Below the pieces are notes generated by a model. The model was not told the origin of the DNA, made no database searches, and saw only the letters and a program-made list of their open reading frames with translations. Of a stretch of DNA of 64,000 nt, positions 46,471-57,455 are shown one piece after another (positions within the stretch are counted from its first letter, which is position 1; each line of letters opens with the position of its first letter). Made by a program: the position numbers and the translations under genes. The stretch covers positions 20,235,295 through 20,299,294 of the forward strand of contig NC_088298.1 of the NCBI RefSeq assembly GCF_032854445.1, written 5' to 3'. The DNA is from Liolophura sinensis. Taxonomy: Eukaryota > Mollusca > Polyplacophora > Chitonida > Chitonidae.

Positions 46471-47560
46471 TCAACAACCAGGATCAGTTGGTGATCGGAG
46501 GTTGGGGGTCAAGTCGAAACAAAACAGCATGTGGCCTTTGGCGAACGCGGTGCGAAGGATGTAATTCCCCTCGTCGTGAAACACTTTTCGCGTGTTGGCA
46601 AAGAGGTTCATGCACGTTCTGACGAAATTCCCGGTCTCGAAGTCGGGTGTCAAGGGCTTGGCAGGAATTTGACGTCCGCCGACATGCAAGGCGACGAAGT
46701 TTGTGTAGAAGTGCTGGAAATGGAACGGGTTTTTAGCGTAGCTGCCGTCAAAAGCCGAGTTGCTCACACATCCCACAACTAAACGTGTCGGTAAGTTGTG
46801 CAGAAATATGTTTTCTCCTTTGATGAGGGTGTGGTCTTTTGGCACAGAGAACCACTTGGTCGGCACGCGGCGGATAGGATACTTGGCAGGGGTTTGGGCC
46901 AACGCTTTCAAATGCCCCAGCTGAACACCGCAGGTGACTTTGACTTTGCGCACAAAGATCAACACATCCTCCAAGCGGGCCTTGTAGTCGGGATCCTCCC
47001 CACCGGACATGGACTGGGTGAGACGGATGCGGATGGTCACGTTGTGTTCAGCAGGTGACGCCGTTGCAGGAAGATGTCGCAGTGCAGGCGCCCCGACATG
47101 CCATCCGACCGACTTTGGGCCGTGAGCTGCAGCCCTTTGTCAAACCCCACGTTGGTCTCATCCGTCCTATCAAACATCTCTGGGGTGTCCGTGTACCACA
47201 AGGCGGAGGACAGCTGGGTGTTCTTGGCCTCTGTGCTGTCAGACAGCAACATCTCCAAGTAGGCACGGAACAGGTACATGTTGGTGGAAGCGGTGATAAG
47301 TTTGTTGTTCAGGGAGACGTTGACCTGTTGCTACAGCGAATGCAGCCACAGGCTAGTCGGACCTACACTCTTGTCGGCCTCCACAACCTCTCCCTCCCCG
47401 TCGAGGATTTTCGCCTTCACCAACAACATGGTATTGGCCAAGTCCAAGTAAGTGTCACCGTCCGCGTTGGTGATGAGAAATTCCACGGGTCCCGCGTCGC
47501 TTAAGCTGGTGATGGGGTTGTAGGCATTCCAGCGACCTTCTCGAACGCTGGAGTCGGCAA
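46471..47560 (-). pseudogene. Major-capsid-like gene of the Polinton-type element (F54H12.2-like)
   Basis: The reading direction is from 47560 down to 46471. Recognisable stretches are DGDTYLDLANTMLLVKAKIL and NPFHFQHFYTNFVALHVGG, typical of the long 'F54H12.2-like' proteins of invertebrate Polintons, which I take as the double jelly-roll capsid class (assignment from family resemblance, not computed). Breaks: an in-frame TAG just after LWLHSL (near 47328-47330), with the same frame continuing beyond it, and a frame change near 47040. The far end terminates at 46471. The true start is unclear because the upstream frame merges with the preceding gene. Confidence 0.65.
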
Positions 47561-48110
47561 GGGGTAATGTCCACCGTCCACCGTCGAGAAATGCTTGCAC
47601 CGCATGTATTCCAGGTGTCGGAAGGTCTTGGAGATGTGTTGCACGTACTTCCCTTTCGTGGTGACCAGCCGCAGCAGCGGCGCCAACGTTTCTCCCACAA
47701 CACGCGGTTGGACAATGTCCGTGTACATGTACAGCGTGGGTGTGGTGGCATGTAAATCCTCGGCTCCGATATGCGGCAGATCCGCCGGCCCCATGAGCCA
47801 ATCGTGCGGTAAATTCATGAGCTGCTTCAGACACGGGCTGAAACCGAACCCCAGTTGTTTCTGAAACCGCAGACTGTATTTCCACAGCCACATCATCCAA
47901 ACCGAACGTCAAATCACCGGAGTGAGCCTCGAGTAAAGGGATGTTTTTTGGGTCAACAAGTCGGTCGGGCTCTTGGCGAGGTCTTTGGGTGAAGGGTAAT
48001 AGCCCCCTGACAATGCTAACTTGTGTTTAGCGCGGTGCGGGTCGTCTTTGGAGTCTAAGACATACCACACTTCGTCTTGCCACACGTCGAACCAGGTACG
48101 GGGTCACTGT
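47500..48110 (-). pseudogene. Minor-capsid (penton)-like gene of the element
   Basis: Begins around 48110 with VWQDEVWYVLDSKDD-like coding, then ALSGGYYPSPKDLAKSPTDL, and after a frame change near 47880 continues as the 47896-47501 frame, with LYMYTDIVQPRVVGETLAPL and HLEYMRCKHFSTV. The position next to the capsid-like gene and the overall look match the conserved virion gene beside the capsid gene in Polintons. At least two frame disruptions. Confidence 0.55.
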
Positions 48111-48237
48111 ATTTGTACCAACCCACATTCCCAGTCACTAGTCAAATGCATGGGCTGTGATAGTTGGGTGGAGAAATTCGTCAAGGTATTTCTGGGGAAG
48201 TAGTTGGGAAGTACAGCGACATGTTGGTGAGTTGATC

Positions 48238-48350
48238 TCCTCCGGCCGGACTGACCGTGTTTCCATCCTCCGGCTGGACTGACCGTGTTTCCATCCTCCG
48301 GCCGGACTGACCGTGTTTCCATCCTCCGGCCGGACTGACCGTGTTTCCAT
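48238..48350. repeat. 28-bp tandem repeat, 4 copies, inside the element
   Basis: Unit CCTCCGGCCGGACTGACCGT plus GTTTCCAT, almost perfect, one copy with T for C. It lies between the minor-capsid-like gene and the 48.4-48.8-kb ORF and produces METRSVRPEDGN-type repeats on the minus strand. Confidence 0.95.
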
Positions 48351-48380
48351 CTGGCGCAGGTATTTAACACGGACTCCGCT

Positions 48381-48782
48381 TTAGCGGGGATACGATGGCT
48401 GAAGACGGACGCAGTCCGGGTCGCCGCTGTTGTCGTCCCTTGGGTCGGCGTGGTGGAGGAGGAGGAGGAGGGCGAGCACGGACGGGAAAAGACCGCGATG
48501 GAGTAGGCGATTTTTTTTCTCGGCTGGTGTGTCCATCTTTTCCCGCATCCAGTCGCGCCAGCGATCTTGTGATGGCTCGTTGTCGCCACTGAGCAGAGCA
48601 GCCTTTCGCCGTAAAGCGACGGGGTCGCTCTCTAAATGATCCCCCCCCCTCCCCCCGCGCTCAAACGACCGACAGGCTTGGCGGCTGGTTCGTCGTCGGA
48701 CTTGTCTGCTGCACGGCTTGGTATTGATCTTGAAACGCACGGTACCGTTGAAGGGTGTGGTGATACCGGTGTATTTTCTCAT
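48381..48782 (-). CDS. Basic ORF of the Polinton-type element, unrecognised
   Basis: 133 codons from an ATG at 48782 that overlaps the stop of the preceding frame (ATGA). The start MRKYTGITTPFNGTVRF is protein-like. The remainder is Arg/Ser/Asp-rich with an LLLLLHH stretch and may be out of frame after the homopolymer at 48640-48655. No function assigned. Confidence 0.35.
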   Translation of the reverse strand: MRKYTGITTPFNGTVRFKINTKPCSRQVRRRTSRQACRSFERGGRGGDHLESDPVALRRKAALLSGDNEPSQDRWRDWMREKMDTPAEKKNRLLHRGLFPSVLALLLLLHHADPRDDNSGDPDCVRLQPSYPR

Positions 48783-49160
48783 CGTCTGAGAGGGTCCTGT
48801 CTTGGAGGATCGATGCCATTTCTGTTCTTAATGATGCCACCGATGAGGGCTAGTGAGGCGGTGGGGAGGGGGCCGAACAGCGCTCCAATGAGGCCACTGC
48901 GTTGAACAATCCGTCCTTTCTTATGCAGGGAAACACTTTTCTCGACCAAGGTGCGAAGACCCGTCTTGTACCGCTGTAACTTTTCCTTCTGAGAGCGCGA
49001 TAGTGGAACATTCACACAAACACCGAAGTCAACCCGGATCGTTGCCGCGCAGCACGGGGGGGGGGGGGGGGGAGAGGCGAGCCAGCAGGGACGGCAAGGG
49101 GCTGTAAAGTTGGGGCCGGCGTGACAGAGCGGGTGGTTCAGACTTATGGTCGGATGATCT
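48779..49160 (-). pseudogene. Small virion-protein-like gene with hydrophobic Gly-rich end
   Basis: The C-terminal part reads RSGLIGALFGPLPTASLALI, then GGIIKN, preceded by a Lys/Arg-rich stretch. A basic segment followed by a Gly/Leu hydrophobic patch is common in Polinton and adenovirus-type minor virion proteins. A poly-G run (49056-49071) sits in the gene and joins it artificially to the ATPase frame upstream. Confidence 0.4.
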
Positions 49161-49530
49161 TTGGTTTTGTTGAAGAAGTTCTGCACTTTGTACACCACGT
49201 CGATATTGCGTTGGTGGCTGCATTTGTTAAAGAGTTTTGTCACGCGTTCGTCCGCTTCGGCCATCAAATCGTCCACGACAACTAACCTCCCCCCCTCCCC
49301 ACCCCCCGGGTCGAATGCTGACGGGCTGGCCACACCTTCTTCAAACCGAACGTTGGGTAACGTGGTGTACAACGGCTGCCACTCCCCGTAACACTAGACG
49401 ACGCGTTGCGGGGGTGGGTAAATGAGAGCTTGAGCGTGCTCCACCAACCGTTTCATGAACACAGACTTTCAACACCCCGTCGGTCCGATGACGATGCAGG
49501 TAAACGGATGCTCCCATCCAGTATCCTTAG
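49160..49530 (-). pseudogene. Packaging ATPase-like (FtsK/HerA class) remnant
   Basis: A Walker-A-like GPTGC is encoded near 49470-49490 but is followed directly by an in-frame TGA. Further along, GGRLVVVDDLM (about 49265-49300) is a good Walker B, followed by NKCSHQRNIDVVY, as in viral genome-packaging ATPases. The P-loop stop and the missing linkage between segments make it non-functional. Confidence 0.6.
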
Positions 49531-49973
49531 ATGGAGAAGCTGGGTGAGTCGTACGGGTGGAGGTGAGGTACAGCGTGGAAGGTCGCTGCGGTCACCGTCG
49601 CCGCCGCCGTCACCGCGGGCGGAGAGGGTGGGGTGGACGGGCTGCTGCTGTTGCTGCTGCCACCCCGCGCCGTGTTGGGTGAAGAACAGACGGGTGTGGA
49701 AACGGTGATCGGTTCCGAGGGAATGTTGTTAGGGAGCAATGATCGGTGACCCTGGCGGCATTGGGGTGAAGTGGGAAACCCCGTAAAATTTAACCGGGGA
49801 GTGATGGCTTGGTCCGTGGTCCGTGGGTCCTCGCCCGGGACAGTGCTGTCAAGCCGAAGCGCGATGTCACTCGTCGACAACGGCGGTGCTGGTGGTAGTG
49901 GTGGTGGTATTGGTGACGGCGGCGGCGGTGAGGACGAAGGCTTCTCGGACCAACGGAGAAACGTCTTGTTCAA
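49527..49973 (-). other. Pro/Ser-rich open frame within the element
   Basis: 148 codons but initiated by TTG. Extremely rich in Pro, Ser, Thr and Ala because of CCG/CAC-type repeats. Could be a linker of a lost gene or non-coding. No motif recognised. Confidence 0.25.
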
Positions 49974-50131
49974 TTGCCCTTTAGATAATCACTGGCCGAC
50001 TGGTATTGGGGGAGTTGCACGCTGAGTTCCCCGGCCAATCCACCCACTAAAACATCGATGTACAAGAGAACTCCGAGCACTGCTGCCACGGTGCCTTTAT
50101 TCTCGCGCAAGCCTTGGGCCCACTGATCCAT
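49970..50131 (-). CDS. Small hydrophobic ORF (53 aa) of the element
   Basis: ATG at 50131, stop TGA at 49970. It opens MDQWAQGLRENKGTVAAVLG and continues with one likely membrane-spanning stretch (about residues 15-34), ending in a polar tail. It lies between integrase and ATPase on the same strand. Function unknown. Intact, but its coding status is unproven. Confidence 0.35.
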   Translation of the reverse strand: MDQWAQGLRENKGTVAAVLGVLLYIDVLVGGLAGELSVQLPQYQSASDYLKGN

Positions 50132-50194
50132 ACCTTGAGGTAGGTCGATAGGGAGTGACAGTCACCCCCCTCATCCTCGGGGTTAAATACGTTT

Positions 50195-51268
50195 GACGTC
50201 CGTGGCTGGCACCCAACAATGAAAGCTGGGTGGATAGCCGACCCACTTCACCCAATAGACAGTTTTCCTCGGCCACGTTTCCTTTTTAAGATCTTTTCCA
50301 CCTGAGAAAACTTGTGTGCCGCGGCCGTCACCGATCGTTTGGTCTCGTAAAACATCCTGAGCAACCGTTCCCCTTTCAAGTCCTCCCGTGTGTACACGAC
50401 AGGTGGGTGCGGACGATGCGAAACATTTCCGTGCTCAAATTGGGGAGGTACGATTTTTTGAATTTCCCTTTCACTTTATTTATACGCACGTGATCACAGC
50501 GCGATAACGGTACACCGATCGTTTGGACATGGGTGTACCGTACAAGGCTTGACGCACTTTTTTCTGGTTCTGGCTGGTGACTTCCATGGGGCCCGCAGTA
50601 TAATCCGGTGATGCGCTTGATTGTAGCCGCGGACCTGCGTCCAGGTACTGCCCAGTGTTGTAAGGGCTGAAATATTTCTACATACGTCCTTTCAAAGTAC
50701 AGTTAAACCGTTCTACCACGGACCCTTTGGTCTTGTTAAACGTATGAAAGATAAACACCCCATTGTCCTTTAAACTCTTTGCCCTCGTCCGTTTGCAGGT
50801 ACAACGGTCGACGTCCCGTCTTGAAAATGCGTTGAAACACCTCGATCAGACGAGCACCGGTTTTGGAGCGCATTGGAACCACCCAAGCGTACTTGGAGAG
50901 GACATCGATGCATGTAAATAGGTAACGGTTGTTGTCCTTCTCTTTGGCAAACGCTGCCATGTCGATCAGGTCCGCCTGCCACTGAATGTCTAAACCCCCA
51001 ACCACAACTCGGTTACGAGGATAGCGCCGTCGAGCGGGACGGTGCAGCGTATACGTGTCCTGCTGGGCCAGCCAAGCCGACACGCGGGCCCGAGTCCATG
51101 TTGCCGGGCTGCCTTGAGCAAGTTCTGAACGCCTCTGTAAGCCGCTGGACTGACGGGGTCGTAGTACAATGCATCCAGAGCGTTATCGACCGGGTCTGAG
51201 TCTCTGCCCGCGAGCGTGGCTGGCGGCCGGTGTGAGGCATAGTCCGGTGTCGTCCCTTTGTCCGTCAA
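50195..51268 (-). pseudogene. Polinton-type integrase (rve family) with chromodomain remnant
   Basis: The N-terminal part (51268-51090) includes DALYYDPVSPAAYRGVQNLL. The catalytic core (51083-50736) has the first Asp in WQADLIDMAAFAKEK, FTCIDVLSKYAWVV, and the second Asp in LYLQTDEGKEFKGQ. The third, Glu, lies in SVVERFNCTL (about 50700-50725) but in another frame. The chromodomain-like C-terminus is visible at 50205-50330 (QVEKILKRK, then WVKWVGYPPSF). At least three frame changes or stops (near 51090, 50765, 50655 and 50280) mean it is dead. Retroviral-type integrases of this kind insert Polintons. Confidence 0.8.
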
Positions 51269-51740
51269 CAGTAAGTGACCCTATCCCGGACAGCGGATAT
51301 ATATTATCCAGTGTACATGCATTTGTCAACAAAATTCAGGCGCAAAGACCGATCGCGTAATCACAAATGGGTCAGTTTGCGCGCCAAGGAGCTGAAAGAG
51401 CTGCTTAACCCCCCCAAAAACAAGACCGCGTCGTTGCTCATTGGTCCGTCGCGCATTATCAGGCGCCAAGATCGCGTGGTCAACCATGGATCCGTTTGGG
51501 CGCTCACTGGTCCGTTTGGCGCGGACTCAACGACACACCGCAGGCGCCACGATCACGTGGTCATCCATGGAGCCGTTTGAGCGCAAAGGAGCTCCTCTAG
51601 CGCGTGAACTAAAATGTGACGTCACGCGCCTCATTGGTCAGTTTTGGCGCGAAAGAGCTGGAGCTGTGCTGATTGGTCCGTTGACGTGTGACATTACGCG
51701 CATGCGCCTCGCTCATGGGCGCGCGAACTCAACGACAAAC
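51269..51740. repeat. GC-rich terminal zone of the element, with 80-bp direct repeats
   Basis: CAGGCGCCAAGATCGCGTGG (51460) and CAGGCGCCACGATCACGTGG (51540) begin two ~80-bp repeats. A weaker unit starts near 51338. Four CCAAT-type boxes (CATTGGTCCGT, CACTGGTCCGT, CATTGGTCAGT, GATTGGTCCGT) recur among GCGC motifs. Outside the integrase start, this is where a Polinton terminal repeat would lie. No matching inverted copy is seen at the left end. Confidence 0.5.
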
Positions 51741-52109
51741 CTGCGCCTCCCCAAAACGTTTATGCTTTTCTTTTTAATTTTTTTAAATTTTTTTACGTAC
51801 GCTCTCCTTATATGCTTTATACTTTATACTCCCTTATAGACGCTTGACAAAACTCCGCCACCTCCGTAACCCGGACGCGTGCATCGTGCATAATAAAACC
51901 AGGGAAGTGTAACAACCTCACAGCTTCTAAATGCCCTTGAATGAAACTGTGGGGTTAGTGGGTGTTATATGAATAATTATTTGTGACCAGTGAAGAAAAA
52001 CATAGCAAGAGAATATATATATATCTGTATGTTGAAACATTCCTAAGGCCATGTGGTATTTTTCCACAACGGCAGTAACCGGCATATAACAGACCATACA
52101 TTTGCCCAC
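51741..52109. other. Unassigned sequence beyond the element
   Basis: AT-rich. The exact element boundary is not visible. Confidence 0.35.
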
Positions 52110-52705
52110 GAGCTGTGATAAACAGACTAAACGCTGATCTCTCACAAGCTGTGGTAAACAGACTGAACACTGATTTCTCACAAGCTGTGGTAAACAGACT
52201 GAACACTGATCTCTCACAAGCTGTGGTAAATAGACTGAACGCTGATCTCTCACAAGCTGTGGTAAATCTTCTGAACACTGATCTCTCACAAGCTGTGGTA
52301 AACAGACTGAACGCTGATCTCTCACAAGCTGTGGTAAACAGACTGAACGCTGATCTCTGACAAGCTGTGGTAAACACTCTGAAAGCTGATCTCTCACAAG
52401 CTGTGGTAAACAGACTGAACGCTGATCTCCAACAAGCTGTGGTAAACAGACTGAACACTGATCTCTCACAAGCTGTGGTAACCAGACTGAACGCTGATCT
52501 CTCACAAGCTCTGATAAACAGACTTAACGCTGACCTTTGACAAGCTGTGGTACACAGACTGAACGCTGATCTCTCACAAGCTGTGGTAAACAGACTGAAC
52601 GCTGATCTCTCACAAGCTGTGGTAAACAGACTGAACGCTGATCTCTCACAAGCTGTGGTAAACAGATGACTGAACGCTGATCCCTTACAAGCTGTGGTAA
52701 ATACA
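52110..52705. repeat. 36-bp minisatellite, ~16 copies
   Basis: Unit CTGATCTCTCACAAGCTGTG plus GTAAACAGACTGAACG, very regular. Being 12 codons, it keeps several frames open, including a 251-codon minus-strand ATG frame (52710-51955) of FTTACERSAFSL repeats and a plus-strand LSQAVVNRLNAD frame. Confidence 0.95.
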
Positions 52706-53184
52706 GACATATATCATAGTAGAAACAGTTGACGGTATATATGTCTGCATCAACCAGAAGATATAATTTACCGTACATGAATTATTTTGACTATGGGACC
52801 GTATATTATCTGATAGCCTATAAACTCGGGATGTAAATTTACACGGTAAGGTTCAACCAGGTATAAACTTTAATGATAGTCATCAGCTAAGACTGTGTGT
52901 GGTCAGACGTCGGTTTCACGCAAATTGCGAAATGTGAACTGTCAACCGGTGTCTAATGTCACACATCTTCCACTTAGACGGTTTTTAATCATAGGTATAG
53001 AGTGGCCAAGTACTGGTAAGCGATCGATGTTTGTCGCATATATATGACACAGGTGATACATCTGTCACGCACGCTTCGAGGTTTTCACGCACATGTCAAA
53101 AATACCTAGGCTTTAAGAGAGAAATTTTACTCAACTGGTGGAAATTGTGCTTTAGTCTTCGATCACCGTAGGTTTCCTTAAAAC
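52706..53184. other. Unassigned spacer between minisatellites
   Basis: Nothing recognised. Confidence 0.35.
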
Positions 53185-55445
53185 TACTGCAGCCAGGCCC
53201 CGCGCCCAAAATCTACCACAGCGCAAATACAGCCAGGACCTAGCTGCAACACTGTCACAATGTACAGCCTGGTCCCTTGCTGTATAACTACCACGATATA
53301 AGTACAGCCAGGCCCCTCGCTGTAAAACTACTACAAGGTAAGCACAGCCAGGCCCTTCGCTGTAAAACTACCACGATGTAAGCACAGCCTGGCCCCTTGA
53401 TGTAAACCTACCACGATGTAAGCACAGTCAGGCCCCTACTAAAAAGCTACAAACATGTATGAACAGCCAGGCCTCTCTCAGAAAAACTAACAGAATGTAA
53501 GTAGAGCCAGGTCCCTCGCTGAAAAATTAGCACAGTGTAAGTGCAACCAGGCCCCTGCTGAAACACCACCACAATGTGAGTACAGCCAGTGCCATCGCTG
53601 AAACACCATCATAATGTACGTACAACAAGACCTCTCGGTGAAGAAAAACTACCACAATGTAAGTACAGTAAGGCCCCATCGCTGTAAAACTACCACAGTG
53701 TTAGAATACCCAGGGCCATCGCTAAAACACTACCCCGATGTAAGTACAGCCAGGCCTCTCGCTGAAAAACTACCACAATGTAAGTACAGGCAGGCCCCTC
53801 GCTGGAGAAAAAAACTACCACAATGTAAGAACAGCAAGTCCCCCTCGCTGAAAAACAACCACGATGTAAGAACGACCAGGCCCCTCGCTGGAAATCTGCT
53901 TCAATGTAAGTACAACCAGGCCCGTACTGAAAAACTACCATAATGTAAATACAGCCCGCCCCATCGCAGTAAGACTACCTTAATGTGAATACAGCCGCGC
54001 CCCTTGCTGAAATGCTACCACAATGTTAGTATAACCAGAGCCATCGCTGAAACACTACCATAATGTACTTACAACAAGGCCTCTCACTGAAAAAAATACC
54101 ACAATGTAAATACATCCAGGCCCGACGCTGTAAAACTACCACAGTGTAAGTACAGCCAGCCACCATGCAGTAAAACTACCACAATGTAAATACAACCAGG
54201 CCCCTCACTGATAAACTACCACAATGTAAGTACAGCCTGGCCCCTCGCTGTAAATCTACCACAATGTAAGTACAGCCCGGACCCTCGCTGTAAAACTACC
54301 ACAATATAAACATTGCCAGGGCCCTATATGAAAAACTACCACAATGTAAGTACAATCCTGTCCCTGTCTGAAAAACTACTACAATGTAAATAGAGCCCAG
54401 CCCTCGCTGTAAAACTACCACAATGTAAGAACAGCCCGGCCCCACACTGTAAAAGTGCCACGATGTAAGTACAGCCCGGCCGCTCGCTGTAAACCTACCA
54501 CAATATAAGTACAACTAGGCCCCTCGCTGAAAAACTACTACATTGTAAGTAGAGCCCGGCCCAGCGCTGTACTACCGCAATGTAAGCAGTGCCAGGCCCC
54601 TGCTGAAAAACTACTACAATGTAGGTACAGCCAGGCCCCTCACTGTAAAACTAGCACAATGTAACTACAACCCGGCCCTTCGCTGAAAAGCCACCACGAT
54701 GTAAGTACAGCCAGAGCCCTCGCTGAAAAACAACCACAAGGTAAATACAGCCAAACCCTCGCCGAAAACTACCACAATGTAAGTACAGCCCGGCCCCTCG
54801 CTGAAAAACTACCACAATATAGGTACAGCCAGGCCCCTTGCTGTAAAACTATCACAATGTTAGTACAGCCAGGCTCGAGCTGTAAAACTGCTACAAGGTA
54901 AGTGCAGCTAGGTCCCATAGTGTAAAACTACCATAATGTTTGTACAGCCAGGCCCAGAGTTGTAAAGCTACAACAATGTGAGTACAGCTAGGCCTCTCTC
55001 AGAAAAATTACCACAATGCAAGCACAGCCAGGTCCTTGGCTGAAAAAAAATTACCACAATGCAAGCACAGCCAGGTCCTTCGCTGAAAAAAATTACCACA
55101 ATGCAAGCACAGCCAGGTACTTCGCTGAAAAAAATACTACAATATAAGTACAACCAAGCCACTGTTGTAAAACTACAACAATGTTAGTACAGACAGGTCC
55201 CACACTGGAAAACTACCACAGTGTAAGAATAGCCAGACACCTGCTGAAAACTAACACAATGTAAATACAACCAGGCCCCTCACTGATAAACTAACACAAT
55301 GCAAGTACAGCCAGGCCCCTACTGAAAAACTACCACAATGTAAGTACAGCCCGGCCCTTCTCTGAAAAACCACTACAATATAAGTACAACCAGACCCCTC
55401 GCTGCAAAACTACCACAATGTAAGTACAACCAGGTCCTGCGTTGA
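53185..55445. repeat. ~39-bp minisatellite, ~57 copies
   Basis: Unit AAAACTACCACAATGTAAGT plus ACAGCCAGGCCCCTCGCTG, with length variation of 36-43 bp and many substitutions. Open frames inside (53614-53943, 54296-54514, 54968-55162) follow the repeat only. Confidence 0.95.
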
Positions 55446-55819
55446 ATATTATTGATGAACTTAAAACACGAGTGTCATCGACCGCTCATCACCAAGCCCC
55501 TAGCAATGAACGGTAAGATGCACACTCCGCTCCCAGTCGAGTTTTAAGCCCTTCTCATCTGAACAAAAGACCTGTAAAAAAACTGTTTATGTTTTCCCTT
55601 TTGGTAAAATATTTGGTCTACGGCTGTTTACCCATGCGACACTTTAAAGGAACGTTTTCTATAATTTCTGCCTTTTGAGGTGACTCAGAACATTATCAGG
55701 TCAAGTCAATTAGTCCCTTTTAACGAAAAACGTTGGGTGAAAAGATTCAATAACAGCGTTTAATGAAGCAGTTTTATCGATAAGCTCGATCATGTTGCTT
55801 TGTTGGTGTTGAGGCTTCA
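55446..55819. other. Unassigned sequence
   Basis: No feature recognised. Confidence 0.35.
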
Positions 55820-56648
55820 TGGCCCCCCTCCACCAACCTACAACTCTACTCCACCCCAAGAGCTTCAGTTTTCCTTTATTATAATTAATCCATATAGCCT
55901 TAAGGCTCGCCAATATACAAACAAAATTATAACAGTAAAACTAAACACGTCTATGTTTAAAAACGGGAGAGTTCAAGGTCATGGCCATCGGCTAAATACG
56001 ATTTTATCTAAGTAGGCCTACCTGTTCGAATTTCAAAAAGTCGACCAGATCGTTCAGGTGGGTAGGGCTTACTAGCGTATCGGTAAGTCACAAAGAAAAA
56101 AAAGCATGCAATTAGTAAATAAACGCAGAAATGAATGAAACATGGTCTCATATTTATGTCACAACCAGAAATATAAACGCATGCAACCAAAATATTGTTA
56201 AAACCGCGAATTTAGTATAGGCCCGCTGTATTTGTTTGAAAGACGCGTGTGACCACTCGCTTACTTACGTGTCTTAAAGGAGGCGAGAACGGGATGTGAC
56301 AGCTACACTCAAAAAACAATGTTAAATTTACAGAAAGCCTGTTGTTTGAGTGATGGTAGAATGTATCCTGCTATTGCAGAAGATCATTCTGTTAAATATG
56401 ACATATAGATTCTATTAATTCAACATAAATATGGAATTACGCTAAAAGGTAAACTTGTTCATTGGTGACAGTGATGTAAAGCGAAAGGTGGAGAGCCATG
56501 CATGCGCTGTAAGGAGTATGATGCAATCCACTGATGTATAACTGAACTCAAATTAAGCATAACATGCTTCTATTTTGATTAAAGGATATAAAACAGGAAC
56601 TCCAAAACGAAGTTTATTTTGTTATTTATTTCACGGACTGATGTTTTA
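55820..56648 (+). repeat. Local segmental duplication, copy 1
   Basis: Matches 57905-58747 in direct orientation at high identity. Landmarks are AACCTACAACTCTACTCCAC, TCCATATAGCCTTAAGGCTC, GAGGCGAGAACGGGATGTGA and TTAAGCATAACATGCTTCTA. It includes a MITE F copy (56306-56432) and ends in a SINE A tail. Confidence 0.9.
56306..56432. mobile_element. MITE family F, partial
   Basis: CTCAAAAAACAATGTTAAAT, CAGAAAGCCTGTTGTTTGAG, TCATTCTGTTAAATATGACA. Only one inverted arm is retained. Confidence 0.6.
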
Positions 56649-56705
56649 CGCCGTACCTGTACTCAAGAATATTCCACTTAATATATGACATCGACTTTAT
56701 GGTCT
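56625..56705 (-). repeat. SINE family A tail fragment
   Basis: TTATTTCACGGACTGATGTT, TTACGCCGTAC, CTCAAGAATATTCCACTTA. Confidence 0.7.
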
Positions 56706-57285
56706 TGAGGCAGGTCTAAATGCAAAAAACCCAAAACTTTTTTTTCACGGAATCCAGTTATATGCTAAAATAAAAAACGCAGTAAACAAATGAACGAAAC
56801 AAATAATTTAACACTTACGGTAAGTTAAATCTCTTTCAACTGCTTTGTGCTTCCAGTCGTTTTTAACGGCGCGGTGCAGCTGAAGGCGTATGTGCAGAAT
56901 GAAATTTAATTGACATTTGTTAGCAAAAGCTATTTCGACGTCAAATCAACAAATATCGGTATATTAAATAAATAAATGAAAATAATTAATCATCGAAGAA
57001 TCCCTGCATGAAACCCTAGCGGCAAATGCATGTTTATGGTCTATCAGTCATGCAAGGCGAACGCAATTAGCTTGTTGTCGAATAGACTCGTGTTCATGGG
57101 TGAGTCTTATCTTTTTCGAATAAAACTCAGGATGAGATGCGTGATTGCGCATGACAGGATTTATATCCCTCATTTATGCCCAGTATGTTCATGTACTGAA
57201 ACTGCAGACAGCCAGCCTACCTCATGCTAATGGAAAATACAACCGTTCTCAAGACATAAATGTATGTGGCCTTAATATTATTATT
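56706..57285. other. Unassigned sequence
   Basis: No gene recognised. The 57030-57230 frame has no known motif. Confidence 0.35.
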
Positions 57286-57455
57286 GAACACCTCTCCGGC
57301 CGCACGTGGGAAGGTCTTTCAGCAACCTGCGGATGGTCGTGGGTTTCCCCCGGGCTCTTCTTGCAGGTTTCCTCCCACCATTATGCTGGCCGCCGTCGTA
57401 TAAGTGAAATATTCTTGAGTACGGCGGAAAACACCAATCAAATAAATAAATAAGT
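57286..57455 (+). repeat. SINE family A, 3' two thirds
   Basis: CTCTCCGGCCGCACGTGGGA through GGATGGTCGTGGGTTTCCCC to CAATCAAATAAATAAATAAG. Confidence 0.95.

Larger units (their letters stand above)
46471..51740 (-). mobile_element. Decayed Polinton/Maverick-type (adintovirus-like) element
   Basis: A block of minus-strand remnants in the order integrase with chromodomain, small ORF, proline-rich ORF, packaging ATPase, hydrophobic protein, basic ORF, minor-capsid-like and major-capsid-like. Such elements are endogenous dsDNA virus relatives. Every recognisable gene has stops or frameshifts, and neither a protein-primed DNA polymerase nor a cysteine protease was recognised, so it is an incomplete fossil. 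Base composition is clearly more GC-rich than the surroundings. Left boundary uncertain (46.38-46.47 kb). The right end is a GC-rich repeated zone. Confidence 0.8.

Noticed and set aside
46531-47864. Plus-strand frames opposite the capsid-like genes
   Set aside because: Shadows of the minus-strand coding remnants. No independent motif.
53185-55445. Cysteine-rich repeat proteins in the ~39-bp array
   Set aside because: Frames are short, broken by unit-length changes, and appear only because of the tandem repeat.
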